This document shows, piece after piece, positions 22,296 to 30,952 of a stretch of 64,000 nucleotides of DNA (position 1 is its first letter; each line of letters begins with the position of its first letter). Origin of the DNA: Brucella pseudintermedia. GTDB lineage: Bacteria > Pseudomonadota > Alphaproteobacteria > Rhizobiales > Rhizobiaceae. The notes beneath the pieces were generated by a model. The model searched no databases, was not told where the DNA came from, and worked only from the letters and a program-made list of their open reading frames with translations. The DNA is taken from assembly GCF_008932435.1 (NCBI RefSeq), contig NZ_WBWE01000013.1, positions 62,001 through 126,000 of the forward strand, given 5' to 3'. A program made the position numbers and the translations under genes.

Positions 22296-22334
22296 TTTCT
22301 CCTCCTTTGCCTTGTGTGGTCATTATCCGGCGCG

Positions 22335-22751
22335 TTAGCCCATGACCTTTTTGGCTTCCTCCATGTCCATCCACATGATCTCCCAGATATGGCCATCGAG
22401 ATCCTCGAAGCTGCGTCCATACATGAAGCCATAATCCTGCTTCGGGGCGGGATCGGCCTTTCCGCCTGCATTTACCGCTTTCTCCACCGTGGCATCCACT
22501 TCGGCCTTGCTTTCCGCCGACAGGCAGACCAGCACTTCGCTGACCGCATTGGCATCGGCGATCTTCTTCGGCGTGAACTGGCTGAACTTGTCATGGTCGA
22601 GGATCATCACGTGGATCGTATCCGAAAAGACCATGCCGGAGGCCGTTTCGTCCGAGAACATCTCGTTCTTGGTAGCGCCGATCGCTTCGTAGAAACTCGT
22701 CGACTTCGCGACATTCTTCACTGGCAGGTTCACGAAAATCATTTTCGGCAT
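22335..22751 (-). CDS. VOC-family (glyoxalase-like) protein
   Basis: A 138-residue glyoxalase/bleomycin-resistance fold protein: MIFVNLPVKNVAKSTSFYEAIG at the start and FMYGRSFEDLDGHIWEIMWMDMEEA at the end, with candidate metal-binding residues in the latter. It diverges from the HxlR gene over 180 bases, so that regulator may control it. GGAGGAAAT precedes the ATG. Substrate unknown. Confidence 0.88.
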   Translation of the reverse strand: MPKMIFVNLPVKNVAKSTSFYEAIGATKNEMFSDETASGMVFSDTIHVMILDHDKFSQFTPKKIADANAVSEVLVCLSAESKAEVDATVEKAVNAGGKADPAPKQDYGFMYGRSFEDLDGHIWEIMWMDMEEAKKVMG

Positions 22752-22925
22752 GGGATTTCCTCCGTTGGCGGGCTCGGCGGCCCGCTCCTGTTTCTTCGAT
22801 TATCTATCGCCTGCCCGGCTCCCCGGCGATACAAGGTCAAGCCTTCCGGTGCGAACAGCGCAATGCAATTGGGGTCGGATTGGCTCAAAGTTAGCTTGTA
22901 TATAATGGCATATAAGTTATGATTA

Positions 22926-22941
22926 GCAACCATGAAGTTAG
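22926..22941. promoter_or_regulatory. Imperfect GCAAC-N6-GTTGC site over the HxlR start codon
   Basis: GCAAC-CATGAA-GTTAG overlaps the ATG (22932) of the HxlR-family gene. It matches the two better dyads at 23639 and 23680 in the left arm, the spacing and GTT of the right arm. Its position suits autoregulation. Confidence 0.4.
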
Positions 22942-23633
22942 AAAAAATAACCAAATCGGAAAAGCAACCCGCGAAGCGCAGCTATGACGATGCCTGCGCT
23001 GCGGCCCATGCCCTTGATTTGATTGGGGAACGGTGGGCGCTTCTGGTGATGCGCGAATTGATGCTCGGACCCAAACGCTTCAGTGACTTGCGGGCTGACC
23101 TGCCGGGTGTGAGCGCAAATGTCCTCACGCAAAGGCTGGAAGGACTGGAAGAAGCCGGCATTCTTCGCAAGACGAAGCTGCCGCCGCCTGCTGCTGTGCA
23201 GGTCTATGAACTGACCGAGTGGGGCTACGAAAGCGAGCCGATCCTTCAGGCACTAGGCCGATGGGCGGCGCGCTCGCCAAAACATGATCCCAACCTGCCG
23301 ATCTCGACCGTTTCCTTCCTGCTTTCGCTACGGACCATGATCGATCATCACAGGTCTGGCGGTTTACGCGGGGTGATCGGTCTTCGCCTGGACGGGGAAG
23401 ATTTCACGGCTCATCTTGCCGATGCCGAAGTTCGGATAGAGCGCGGCGTGGCGCAGAAGTATGATCTGCATTTCGAAAGTTCGCCGTGCATGCTGGCCGC
23501 CGCCATCTATGGCGGGCAACCTCTTTCAGTGCTGGAAAGCGCCAATGTTCTCAAGATCATAGGTGATCGCGCCCTTGCGGAAAAATTCGTGACGCTGTTC
23601 CCGCTTCCGGACAAGGCTGAGCTGCCCGAATGA
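22932..23633 (+). CDS. HxlR-family transcriptional regulator
   Basis: A 233-residue regulator. Residues 20-110 form the HxlR winged helix: ACAAAHALDLIGERWALLVMRE, RFSDLRADLPGVSANVLTQRL and the wing EEAGILRKTKLPPP. The C-terminal 120 residues look like an SCP2/sterol-carrier-type ligand pocket (LRLDGEDFTAHLADAEVRIERG, SVLESANVLKIIGD), common in the longer HxlR proteins. It diverges from a VOC gene and precedes an SRPBCC/ArsR pair. GCAAC-N6-GTTGC-type dyads occur over its start codon and just after its stop. The ligand is unknown. Confidence 0.9.
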   Translation: MKLEKITKSEKQPAKRSYDDACAAAHALDLIGERWALLVMRELMLGPKRFSDLRADLPGVSANVLTQRLEGLEEAGILRKTKLPPPAAVQVYELTEWGYESEPILQALGRWAARSPKHDPNLPISTVSFLLSLRTMIDHHRSGGLRGVIGLRLDGEDFTAHLADAEVRIERGVAQKYDLHFESSPCMLAAAIYGGQPLSVLESANVLKIIGDRALAEKFVTLFPLPDKAELPE

Positions 23634-23638
23634 AATAT

Positions 23639-23654
23639 GCAACTTTTTGGTTGC
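23639..23654. promoter_or_regulatory. Operator O1: GCAAC-N6-GTTGC at the -35 of the SRPBCC promoter
   Basis: GCAAC-TTTTTG-GTTGC is a perfect 5-bp dyad. It overlaps a possible -35 (TTGCTT at 23651-23656) placed 16 bases before TATATT at 23673-23678. Its centre is 41 bp from that of the second dyad, about four helical turns. Confidence 0.5.
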
Positions 23655-23675
23655 TTATTTTCGTTCAGCCTTTAT

Positions 23676-23699
23676 ATTGGCAACCATAAAGTTGCCAAT
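23676..23699. promoter_or_regulatory. Operator O2: ATTGGCAAC-N6-GTTGCCAAT
   Basis: A perfect 9-bp inverted repeat with spacer CATAAA, located directly after the candidate -10 (TATATT) and 17 bases before the SRPBCC start codon. Its core repeats the GCAAC-N6-GTTGC pattern of O1. It is the best candidate operator for the ArsR-type or the HxlR-type regulator of this cluster. Confidence 0.6.
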
Positions 23700-23716
23700 T
23701 ACGGAGGAAGCAGGCC

Positions 23717-24178
23717 ATGACAAGCAGTACAGACCGCATTGAGAAGACTGTTGATATTCGCGCCGGGATCGACCGCGTATGGCGTGCGCTGACCGATCAT
23801 GAGGAGTTCGGAAGCTGGTTTCAGGTGAAGATCGAGGGGCCTTTCATCGTCGGCACTCGTTCGCTTGGCCGCACCACCTATCCGGGCTTCGAGCATGTGC
23901 GCTGGGAGGCCTTCATCAAGGACATGCATGCGCCGGACTATTTCGCCTTCACCTGGCACCCCTATGCCGTCGATCCGGATACGGATTATTCCAGCGAACC
24001 GCCGACGCTCGTCGAATTCCGGTTGCAGCCTATCGAAACCGGCACACGACTGACCGTGACCGAAAGCGGTTTCGATGCCCTCCCCGCCGAGCGCAAGCCA
24101 ATTGCGCTGCGGATGAACGAAGGCGGCTGGGAGGAGCAGGTCGGCAACATCAAAAGACACGTCGAAAATGAACGATAG
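23717..24178 (+). CDS. SRPBCC-fold protein, AHSA1-like
   Basis: A 153-residue START-like (SRPBCC) domain protein of the activator-of-Hsp90-ATPase-like group. It begins RIEKTVDIRAGIDRVWRALTDHEEFGSWFQVK, continues with FTWHPYAVDPDTDYSSEPPTLVEF, and ends NEGGWEEQVGNIKRHVE. Such proteins bind hydrophobic ligands. GGAGGAAG precedes the ATG. It overlaps the ArsR gene by 11 bases, the usual order of this gene pair (effector-like protein plus regulator). Ligand unknown. Confidence 0.9.
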   Translation: MTSSTDRIEKTVDIRAGIDRVWRALTDHEEFGSWFQVKIEGPFIVGTRSLGRTTYPGFEHVRWEAFIKDMHAPDYFAFTWHPYAVDPDTDYSSEPPTLVEFRLQPIETGTRLTVTESGFDALPAERKPIALRMNEGGWEEQVGNIKRHVENER

Positions 24179-24503
24179 GCCAGAGATGACCGGCACGGAT
24201 ATGTCCATGGTTTTCGCCGCACTTGCCGATCCGACCCGGCTGGCGCTTATCGAAACCCTGAGCGACGGCGAAAGCCGTTCGATTGTGGTGCTGTCACAAA
24301 ATGGCAGCATCACCCGGCAGGCCGTGACAAAGCATTTATCTGTGCTGGAACAGGCAAATCTGGTCGAACGGGAAAAGGTCGGTCGGGAAAGCCGGTTTCG
24401 GCTTCACCCCGCCCCGCTTGTCGATGCCCGCGCCTATCTCGCAACCGTCTCCAGCCAGTGGGATGATGCTCTCCAGCGTCTGCGCCGGTTCGTGGAAGAT
24501 TAG
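24168..24503 (+). CDS. ArsR-family transcriptional regulator
   Basis: A 111-residue winged-helix repressor: MSMVFAALADPTRLALIETLSDGE, recognition helix SITRQAVTKHLSVLEQANLVE and wing EKVGRESRFRLHPAPL. The metal-binding ELCVC motif of ArsR/SmtB is absent, so it is probably not a metal sensor. It is cotranslated with the SRPBCC gene. The dyads upstream of that gene are its likely operators. Its TAG shares TTAG with the stop of the convergent GNAT gene. Confidence 0.92.
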   Translation: MNDRPEMTGTDMSMVFAALADPTRLALIETLSDGESRSIVVLSQNGSITRQAVTKHLSVLEQANLVEREKVGRESRFRLHPAPLVDARAYLATVSSQWDDALQRLRRFVED

Positions 24504-24907
24504 ATTTGCCTGAATAGAAGCGAAGACGTGCCCTTCACGAAGCCCAGCTTTTCGTAGAAGGGCACAAGGCGGTCAGGACAATAAAGCTCGAAGCTTTTCA
24601 CGCGCTTCAGCTTTTCACGATTGAGGATGCGTTCGACCAAGGCTTGCCCCAACCCTTGCCCTCGATGCTGTTCCGCAACGATGACATCGAAGATCATCGC
24701 CTTGAAGGTGAAATCGCTCAGCACCCGGGCAAAACCTGCGATCCGGCCCTCGCTATCGAAACAGAACTGAAGCAGGTCGCAATGCGCGAGCATATGGGTG
24801 ACGTCCTCAAAGCTCCGCTCCTTCGTCCACCATTCCCCGCAATAGAAAGCATGGAATTCGCGGTATCGCTCGACCGGCAACTCTTCCGTCCATTGAAAGT
24901 TCTTCAC
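24500..24907 (-). CDS. GNAT-family N-acetyltransferase
   Basis: A 135-residue acetyltransferase. The acetyl-CoA loop is clear: MIFDVIVAEQHRGQGLGQALVERIL (Q/R-x-x-G-x-G), followed by SFELYCPDRLVPFYEKLGFVKG. I placed the start at GTG 24907 (VKNFQWTEELP), behind GGAGG. The longer frame from TTG 24961 would read through the terminator hairpin of the aap operon. Substrate unknown. Confidence 0.82.
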   Translation of the reverse strand: MKNFQWTEELPVERYREFHAFYCGEWWTKERSFEDVTHMLAHCDLLQFCFDSEGRIAGFARVLSDFTFKAMIFDVIVAEQHRGQGLGQALVERILNREKLKRVKSFELYCPDRLVPFYEKLGFVKGTSSLLFRQI

Positions 24908-24922
24908 GATCCCTCCGTGCTT

Positions 24923-24954
24923 GCAAAAACACCCGCCAGATTGCCTGGCGGGTG
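24923..24954 (-). terminator. Terminator of the aap operon
   Basis: On the minus strand CACCCGCCAG-gcaat-CTGGCGGGTG forms a perfect 10-bp stem followed by TTTTTGC, about 28 bases after the aapP stop. Confidence 0.88.
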
Positions 24955-24981
24955 CCTTCAATTCAGAAGCCGAATGCCGGA

Positions 24982-25797
24982 TCAGTGCAGGATCTGGCTG
25001 AGGAACAGCTTGGTGCGTTCGTGCTGCGGATTGTCGAAGAACTCGTCCGGCGAGTTCTGTTCGACAATCTGGCCCTGATCCATGAAGATCACGCGGTTGG
25101 CGACCTGACGGGCAAAGCCCATTTCGTGCGTTACGCAGATCATGGTCATGCCTTCGGCGGCAAGGCTCACCATCGTATCAAGCACTTCCTTGACCATTTC
25201 CGGATCGAGAGCCGATGTCGGTTCGTCGAACAGCATCACTTTCGGGTTCATGCACAATGCGCGGGCAATGGCCACACGCTGCTGCTGACCGCCGGAAAGC
25301 TGGCCCGGATATTTGTTGGCCTGTTCCGGGATTTTGACGCGCGCCAGATAATGCATGGCGATTTCTTCCGCCTGCTTCTTCGGCATCTTGCGCACCCAGA
25401 TCGGGGCGAGCGTGCAGTTTTCCAGAATCGTCAGATGCGGGAAAAGGTTGAAGTGCTGGAACACCATCCCGACTTCGCGGCGCACTTCGTCGATCTTCTT
25501 CAGGTCGTTGGTCAGTTCGATGTTGTCGACGACGATCTTGCCCTTCTGGTGTTCTTCCAAACGGTTGATGCAGCGGATCATGGTCGACTTGCCGGAGCCC
25601 GATGGGCCGGCCACAACGATGCGCTCGCCGCGCATGACCTTCAGATTGATGTCGCGCAGGACGTGGAACTCCCCGTACCACTTGTGCATGTTGGTGATTT
25701 CGATGGCGACATCGGTTTTGGAAACCTGCATCTTTGAACGGTCAACTTCCACTCCGAGCTCGGATTGCGGGAGGGCGCTTTGTGCACTCATTTCCAT
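24982..25797 (-). CDS. aapP: General L-amino acid ABC transporter, ATPase
   Basis: The cytosolic ATPase of the Aap polar amino-acid importer (PAAT family), 271 residues. Walker [11 protein letters not shown] (about 64-73), Q-loop [12 protein letters not shown], signature [15 protein letters not shown], Walker [13 protein letters not shown] and switch His in [11 protein letters not shown]. It has an N-terminal extension of about 30 residues ahead of the ATPase core. It starts 14 bases after aapM with an AAAGGGA site and ends at a terminator. Confidence 0.95.
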   Translation of the reverse strand: MEMSAQSALPQSELGVEVDRSKMQVSKTDVAIEITNMHKWYGEFHVLRDINLKVMRGERIVVAGPSGSGKSTMIRCINRLEEHQKGKIVVDNIELTNDLKKIDEVRREVGMVFQHFNLFPHLTILENCTLAPIWVRKMPKKQAEEIAMHYLARVKIPEQANKYPGQLSGGQQQRVAIARALCMNPKVMLFDEPTSALDPEMVKEVLDTMVSLAAEGMTMICVTHEMGFARQVANRVIFMDQGQIVEQNSPDEFFDNPQHERTKLFLSQILH

Positions 25798-25811
25798 TAT
25801 TCCCTTTATTC

Positions 25812-26975
25812 TTATCGTTTATGACCCGTATCGAGGCGTCGTTCCATGAATATAGAGTATCGCGACATTGCGAAACAGAAAATCCAGAAAACGAAGCCCG
25901 CAAAGATCAGGCCGGTAGCAGGCGTCTGTGGAGAAGCCCAGTTTGCATCGGAAAAGTTCTGGCGGACGATGCCCAGCAGATCGAACATGCCGATGATGTA
26001 GACAAGGCTCGTATCCTTGAAGAGACCGATGAAGGTGTTGACGATTCCCGGAATGACGAGCTTCAGCGCCTGCGGCAGTATGATCAATCCCGTTTTCTGC
26101 CAATAGCCGAGGCCAAGCGCATCCGCACCCTCATATTGCCCGCGCGGGATAGCCTGCAAGCCGCCGCGCACCACTTCCGCCATATAGGCCGAAGCGAAAA
26201 GCGCCACACCGATAAGCGCACGCAGCAGCTTGTCGAACGTTACGCCTGGCGGCAAAAACAGGGGTAGCATGACGCTGGCCATAAACAGCACCGTCACCAA
26301 TGGGACGCCACGCACCATTTCAATGAAAATGATGGATAGCGTCTTGATGACCGGCAGCTTCGAGCGCCGCCCGAGTGCCAGCACGATGCCAAGCGGCAGC
26401 GAAACTGCGATGCCGACAAAGGACAGAACAAGCGTGACCAGCAGCCCGCCCCAGAGCGGCGTTTCCACATAGGGAAGGCCGAACCAGCCGCCGACCAGCA
26501 GGAAGAAGGCGACGATCGGAAAGACGAAGAAGAACAGGATCGCATTGAGCCCTTTCCTCGGCGCCTTGGGAATCAAGAGCGGCACCAGAAGGACCACGAA
26601 GATCAGCGCGGTCAGGTTGACGCGCCAGCGCTCCGAAATCGGGTAGCGGCCATAGAGAAACTGCTCGTATTTCGCATTCACGAAAGCCCAGCACGCGCCC
26701 GACCAGCCTTCCGGCTGCGCACCGCCTTGCGCGACGGTGAGACAGGCGGTGCGATCGGCACCGGTCCACACTGCCTTGACGAACAGCCACTCGATGATCG
26801 GGGGAAGAAACCACGCTACGAGCAGCAGGCCCAGGATGGTCAGAGCCGCGTCGAGGGGCGTTGCGAACAGATTGACGCGCAGCCAGTGCGAAATGCCCTG
26901 CACCGAGCGCGGCGGCGCTTCGCCATCCACCATCTGCGTGCGGACATATTGGAGATTTGCGTTTTCCATTGTCAT
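25812..26975 (-). CDS. aapM: General L-amino acid ABC transporter, permease M
   Basis: A 387-residue permease of the HisM type. The first transmembrane helix ([19 protein letters not shown]) is followed by a long loop and then the conserved permease half ([24 protein letters not shown] ... [26 protein letters not shown], the EAA loop ... [24 protein letters not shown]). The true start is ATG 26975, which overlaps the aapQ stop as ATGA. The same open frame continues 215 codons upstream through aapQ in another frame, but that part is only a shadow of aapQ. Confidence 0.95.
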   Translation of the reverse strand: MTMENANLQYVRTQMVDGEAPPRSVQGISHWLRVNLFATPLDAALTILGLLLVAWFLPPIIEWLFVKAVWTGADRTACLTVAQGGAQPEGWSGACWAFVNAKYEQFLYGRYPISERWRVNLTALIFVVLLVPLLIPKAPRKGLNAILFFFVFPIVAFFLLVGGWFGLPYVETPLWGGLLVTLVLSFVGIAVSLPLGIVLALGRRSKLPVIKTLSIIFIEMVRGVPLVTVLFMASVMLPLFLPPGVTFDKLLRALIGVALFASAYMAEVVRGGLQAIPRGQYEGADALGLGYWQKTGLIILPQALKLVIPGIVNTFIGLFKDTSLVYIIGMFDLLGIVRQNFSDANWASPQTPATGLIFAGFVFWIFCFAMSRYSIFMERRLDTGHKR

Positions 26976-28165
26976 CTCTCCACCAGCGCCATCTTGGCAT
27001 TGAACCAGTTCATGAGGCCCGAGGTAATCAGGCTGATGCCAAGATAGATCACCATCCAGATCGCCACGACCTCGACCGCCTGACCGGTCTGGTTGAGGAT
27101 TGTTCCGCCCACCGCGACAAGATCCGGATAGCCGATGGCAATGGCCAGCGACGAGTTCTTGATAAGGTTGAGATACTGGCTCGAGAGCGGCGGAATGATG
27201 ATGCGCAGCGCCTGCGGCACGATGATGAGGCGCATCGTCTGGCCAGGACGAAGGCCAACGGCATAGGCTGCTTCGGTCTGCCCCTTGTGGACGCCAAGAA
27301 CACCGGCGCGAACCGTTTCGGCGATGAAGGACGCCGTGTAGAAGGACAGCGCCAGAAACAGGGCCAAGAATTCCGGCTTGACCTGCGTACCGCCCGTCAG
27401 GTTGAAGGTGCCGAGTTTCGGAAAATCGAATGAGATCGGAAAGCCGGTTGCAATCAGCGCGAGAACCGGCAGCCCGATGATCAAGGCAGCGGCTACGCGT
27501 ATCGTGTGAAATGGCTGGCCCGTCGCCATCTGGCGGCGTTTTGCCCAGCGCGCGACGACGACCGAAGCGACTATACCGATGAGAAGCGCCACCGGCAGAA
27601 GCCAGGCCCCCTCGCCCCACACCGGCGAGGGCATGAAGAAGCCGCGATTGTTCATATATGTGCCGAGCGGAAGCGCAATGCTGTCGCGAGCCTGCGGCAG
27701 TACCGAAAGCACGCCGAAATACCAGAAGAAGATGACGAGCAGCGGGGGAATATTGCGGAAGACTTCGACATAGACCGTGCAGATCTTGCGGATCAGCCAG
27801 TTGCGCGAGAGCCGCCCGATACCGACCAGAAATCCAATGATCGAAGCCGTCACGACACCGAGCGCGGCTACGTAAAGCGTATTCATCAGGCCGACCAGAA
27901 AGGCCCGGCCATAATTCGAATCGCTGCTGTATTGAATAAGCGTCTGACTGATATCGAAACCGGCGCGACCATTAAGGAAGCCGAAACCGGATGCGATATT
28001 TGCACGCTGAAGATTGGCGATCGTGTTGCCCACGATCCAGTAGATCGCCCCGATGACCACCCCGAAGACGATCACCTGATAGAGGATGCCGCGAATCCGC
28101 GGATCGTACAAGAGCGAAGTTCCGCCGCTATCCTGGCGGCGTTCAGTTGCAGAATAGGAAGCCAT
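26972..28165 (-). CDS. aapQ: General L-amino acid ABC transporter, permease Q
   Basis: A 397-residue inner-membrane permease that pairs with AapM. Helix 1 is [19 protein letters not shown]. The C-terminal half has [22 protein letters not shown] and the EAA-type loop [32 protein letters not shown] 28165 has AGGAAAC upstream and is preferred to the one at 28195. It overlaps aapM by four bases. A 313-base gap separates it from aapJ. Confidence 0.95.
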   Translation of the reverse strand: MASYSATERRQDSGGTSLLYDPRIRGILYQVIVFGVVIGAIYWIVGNTIANLQRANIASGFGFLNGRAGFDISQTLIQYSSDSNYGRAFLVGLMNTLYVAALGVVTASIIGFLVGIGRLSRNWLIRKICTVYVEVFRNIPPLLVIFFWYFGVLSVLPQARDSIALPLGTYMNNRGFFMPSPVWGEGAWLLPVALLIGIVASVVVARWAKRRQMATGQPFHTIRVAAALIIGLPVLALIATGFPISFDFPKLGTFNLTGGTQVKPEFLALFLALSFYTASFIAETVRAGVLGVHKGQTEAAYAVGLRPGQTMRLIIVPQALRIIIPPLSSQYLNLIKNSSLAIAIGYPDLVAVGGTILNQTGQAVEVVAIWMVIYLGISLITSGLMNWFNAKMALVER

Positions 28166-28478
28166 ATGTTTCCTGTGCCTCTCGGCTGACAGCATCCGTT
28201 CCGAAAAAATGACAGGGCGCCTTTGCCGGACAACGCCGGAACGGCAACGTCTGAAATCGGAATATCGAATGCCGAACCGTTCGGTCCTGCTGTTTCCTAT
28301 CCCGGCTCCTCAGGAGCCTTTGAAGACGGCAAGACGCGGTTGAATTCCAAAAAGCAGCTTGTCAACATTCCCACACCCGCCAGATGCGGGCCGAAAGCAA
28401 ACGGACAAACTGCAAAGCCGACAAATCCGGCGGGCGCTGTTGCACCCGCCGATTGATCAGTCCGGAGAGTGACGCCCG
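28166..28478. other. aapJ-aapQ intergenic region with hairpin
   Basis: 313 bases without a gene. On the minus strand, 28 bases after the aapJ stop, CGGCGGG (28445-28451 reversed) and CCCGCCG (28428-28434 reversed) can pair around a 10-base loop without a T-run. This could protect the aapJ mRNA or lower read-through into aapQ, as in other transporters that make excess binding protein. Inference. Confidence 0.45.
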
Positions 28479-29510
28479 TCAGCGCACGGGGACGCCATAT
28501 TGCAGGCCGCCCTTGTTCCACTGGGCGTTGATGCCGCGTGCGATCTTGAGCGGGCTGCCGGCGCCGATGTTGCGCTCGAAAATTTCGCCGTAATTGCCGA
28601 CGCCCTTGATGATCTTCACCACCCAGTCATTGTCGAGACCGAGATCGGTGCCGATCTTGGTATCCGCTTCCACGCCGAGAAGACGCTTGATGTCCGGGTT
28701 GTCGGACTTCTTCATCTCTTCAACATTGGCCTGCGTGATGCCGTATTCCTCGGCGTTGAGCAGCGCGTTATGCGTCCAGCGGACGACGTCCGTCCACTTG
28801 GAATCGCCCTGACGAACGGTGAGGCCGAACGGTTCCTTGGAAATGATTTCCGGCAGGATGACATGATCGTCGGGATTGGCGAGCGCCAGACGAACGCCGT
28901 AAAGGCTGGACTGGTCGGTCGTATAGGCGTCGCAACGGCCGGAATCGTAAGCGGCGTTGGCTTCTTCGATCTTCTCGAAGACCACCGGATTATATTCCAT
29001 CTTGTTGGCGCGGAAATAGTCGGCCATGTTCATTTCGGTCGTCGTGCCGGCCTGAACGCAGATGGAAGCGCCGGAAAGCTGCAAGGCGGAATTGATGCCC
29101 GACAGCTTCTTCGAATTGATCATGAAGCCCTGGCCATCAAAGTAGTTGATGCCAGCGAAATCGAGACCAAGCGCGGTGTCGCGGCTGATGGTCCAGGTCG
29201 TGTTGCGGATCAGGACGTCGATTTCACCCGACTGCAGGGCGGTGAAACGCTCCTTGGCGTTCAGCGGCGTAAACTTCACCTTGGTCGGATCGCCGAAAAT
29301 CGCTGAGGCCACAGCGCGGCAGTAATCCACGTCAAAGCCGGACCATTCACCCTTGTCGTTAGGCGAAGCAAATCCGAGGAGGCCCGTATTAACGCCGCAC
29401 TGCAGAAAACCTTTCGCCTTCACGTCGGAAAGCGTGTCAGCGGATGCTCCCGAAGCTGCGCAAAACAGCGCCGCCGCACCCAATACACCCGTCATAAGAG
29501 TTTTTTTCAT
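28479..29510 (-). CDS. aapJ: General L-amino acid ABC transporter, periplasmic binding protein
   Basis: A 343-residue substrate-binding protein of the PAAT type. Signal peptide MKKTLMTGVLGAAALFCAASGASA. The mature part begins DTLSDVKAKGFLQCGVNTGLLGF, followed by GEWSGFDVDYCRAVASAIFGD, RFTALQSGEIDVLIRNTTWTISRD and ICVQAGTTTEMNMADYF, all typical of AapJ/BztA. ATG 29510 was chosen by the signal peptide; the frame extends 17 codons upstream. First gene of aapJQMP. Confidence 0.95.
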   Translation of the reverse strand: MKKTLMTGVLGAAALFCAASGASADTLSDVKAKGFLQCGVNTGLLGFASPNDKGEWSGFDVDYCRAVASAIFGDPTKVKFTPLNAKERFTALQSGEIDVLIRNTTWTISRDTALGLDFAGINYFDGQGFMINSKKLSGINSALQLSGASICVQAGTTTEMNMADYFRANKMEYNPVVFEKIEEANAAYDSGRCDAYTTDQSSLYGVRLALANPDDHVILPEIISKEPFGLTVRQGDSKWTDVVRWTHNALLNAEEYGITQANVEEMKKSDNPDIKRLLGVEADTKIGTDLGLDNDWVVKIIKGVGNYGEIFERNIGAGSPLKIARGINAQWNKGGLQYGVPVR

Positions 29511-29963
29511 CTGGCCTGCAACCTTTTTCGTTCCCTGGAGAGCGTCGGACCTCCGGTCCATGACGTCTCTTGTTGCTTTATTTTTTGCATAAACCCGTTG
29601 GATAAGTCGCGTGACCTCCCAAGCCCATGCCCTACAACAGCTTGTCCCGCCCGAGACCGCTATCCGGTCTTCGATTTTTCTTTTGAGCGCAGTGACAAAC
29701 CTGTCGCCTTCACGGGTCTTATCGAAGGCGAAATTTTGCCTTTGGTCAAGGCATTAACGCAGCCGGGTGAAAAGGCTTTCAAAAAAGATGAGGGGGAAAT
29801 ATTCGGAAATTTACATGATTTCCCGATTTCTGGGTAGAAAGGCCGTTGCGTGCACTCGCGGTCGCAGGCGAGCGAAAACCAATAGCTTATGATAATAAAT
29901 ACAGCCAGTTAAGCTTCACTACCATCCCAGATGCGCACTGCAGGAGACAACCATTACGGGAAA
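29511..29963. other. Region upstream of aapJ
   Basis: 453 bases without a convincing gene, between the start of aapJ and the 3' end of the PAP2 gene. It should hold the aapJ promoter. Two adjacent dyads are visible: TCGCCTTC (29704-29711) / GAAGGCGA (29724-29731) and TGCCTT-tggtc-AAGGCA (29737-29753). The first is followed by AATTTT, so a small RNA end is possible but weakly supported. Confidence 0.4.
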
Positions 29964-30731
29964 TCAGATGCGCGGCATCACGCCATCGTCATCCAAAGAA
30001 AAAATAATATTTCGCGTGGCCATGTAGCGGGAAACCCACCAGGCGGCCACGAATCCGATCGTCAGACCGGCAATGACGTCTGTCGGATAATGTGCGCCTG
30101 CGGCGAGCCTGCTAATCCCGAAGAGAAGGCAGACCGGAACCGTAAGGATGCGCCAGCGGGGAAGGAATATCCAGAGCGAAACCATCATGACGCCTGCCAT
30201 CATGGAGTGACCGGAGGGGAAGCTTTCATAAAGAAACTGGCCGTTGAAAGGCGAGAAATAGGCCGCGCCCCTGTCATCGAGCAGAAACGGGCGGGCCCGG
30301 CCAATTGCAAGTTTGCCGATTTCCACCGGCACGCTTGCGACAACGATCGAGAGCAAGATGAGCGTCGCCCAGCTGTGGAGCCTCACCAACCACGATCCTG
30401 TGCCAGTGCGCAGTTTCGGTGAAAGCAGGATCGCGGTGGCGAGCCACACGACGATGCCTATTGCGAGCCAGACGACGGTGCGAATCGCATCCGTGACCGT
30501 CCGCAGGAATTGCATGACGAAATTGGTGCTTTGCGCAGTCACGCGGATAATGTCGGCATCCCACAGATGCAGCACGAGAATGATGAAGGGCAGAAGGACG
30601 ACGACTGCCGTCATTTCCATCGTCCAGGAGGATGGTGCGCCCTTATGGGCCGGGCGCAAAAGAGCCTGGAGAAGTTCCAGCGCCGCGCGAAAGGGATAAA
30701 GAAACATGCTTCCCGTGCCTGACGCCGCCAT
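29964..30731 (-). CDS. PAP2-family phosphatase, membrane-bound
   Basis: A 255-residue protein with six likely membrane helices and the three phosphatase motifs: KLAIGRARP (K-x6-RP), SFPSGHSMM (PSGH), and SRLAAGAHYPTDVIAG (SR-x5-H-x3-D). Family members dephosphorylate lipids such as undecaprenyl pyrophosphate or lipid A. The start at ATG 30731 has AAGGA; the longer open frame to 30935 encodes a Cys/Gly-rich, unlikely leader. Substrate not determined. Confidence 0.9.
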   Translation of the reverse strand: MAASGTGSMFLYPFRAALELLQALLRPAHKGAPSSWTMEMTAVVVLLPFIILVLHLWDADIIRVTAQSTNFVMQFLRTVTDAIRTVVWLAIGIVVWLATAILLSPKLRTGTGSWLVRLHSWATLILLSIVVASVPVEIGKLAIGRARPFLLDDRGAAYFSPFNGQFLYESFPSGHSMMAGVMMVSLWIFLPRWRILTVPVCLLFGISRLAAGAHYPTDVIAGLTIGFVAAWWVSRYMATRNIIFSLDDDGVMPRI

Positions 30732-30952
30732 ACTGAAATGTCCTTTCACAAGCTTATTACGCAACAAACAGCACGCGAGGTTGCATCCGGCACGCGCGCA
30801 TCCTATCCAGATATTCAAAGTTCCGCCGCAACCGAAACCGCAGATATTTTTGCCGCAGCCGACCTTGATGCGACCGGGCAGAATCCTCTCTTTCGAGAAT
30901 CGGCGGGCGGGAATCGGCGGGATAGCATGCAACATGGCCTGGAGGCATTTTC

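Noticed and set aside
25812-27620. 602-residue frame that would fuse extra sequence to AapM
   Set aside because: The upstream 215 codons are aapQ read in another frame; the ATG at 26975 overlapping the aapQ stop gives the normal AapM length.
28245-28460. Short plus-strand frame between aapJ and aapQ
   Set aside because: Opposes the operon direction in a leader with a hairpin; no ribosome-binding site or family sequence.
29598-29837. 79-residue frame with TTG start in the aapJ upstream gap
   Set aside because: No ribosome-binding site or recognisable pattern; the region fits a promoter and leader.
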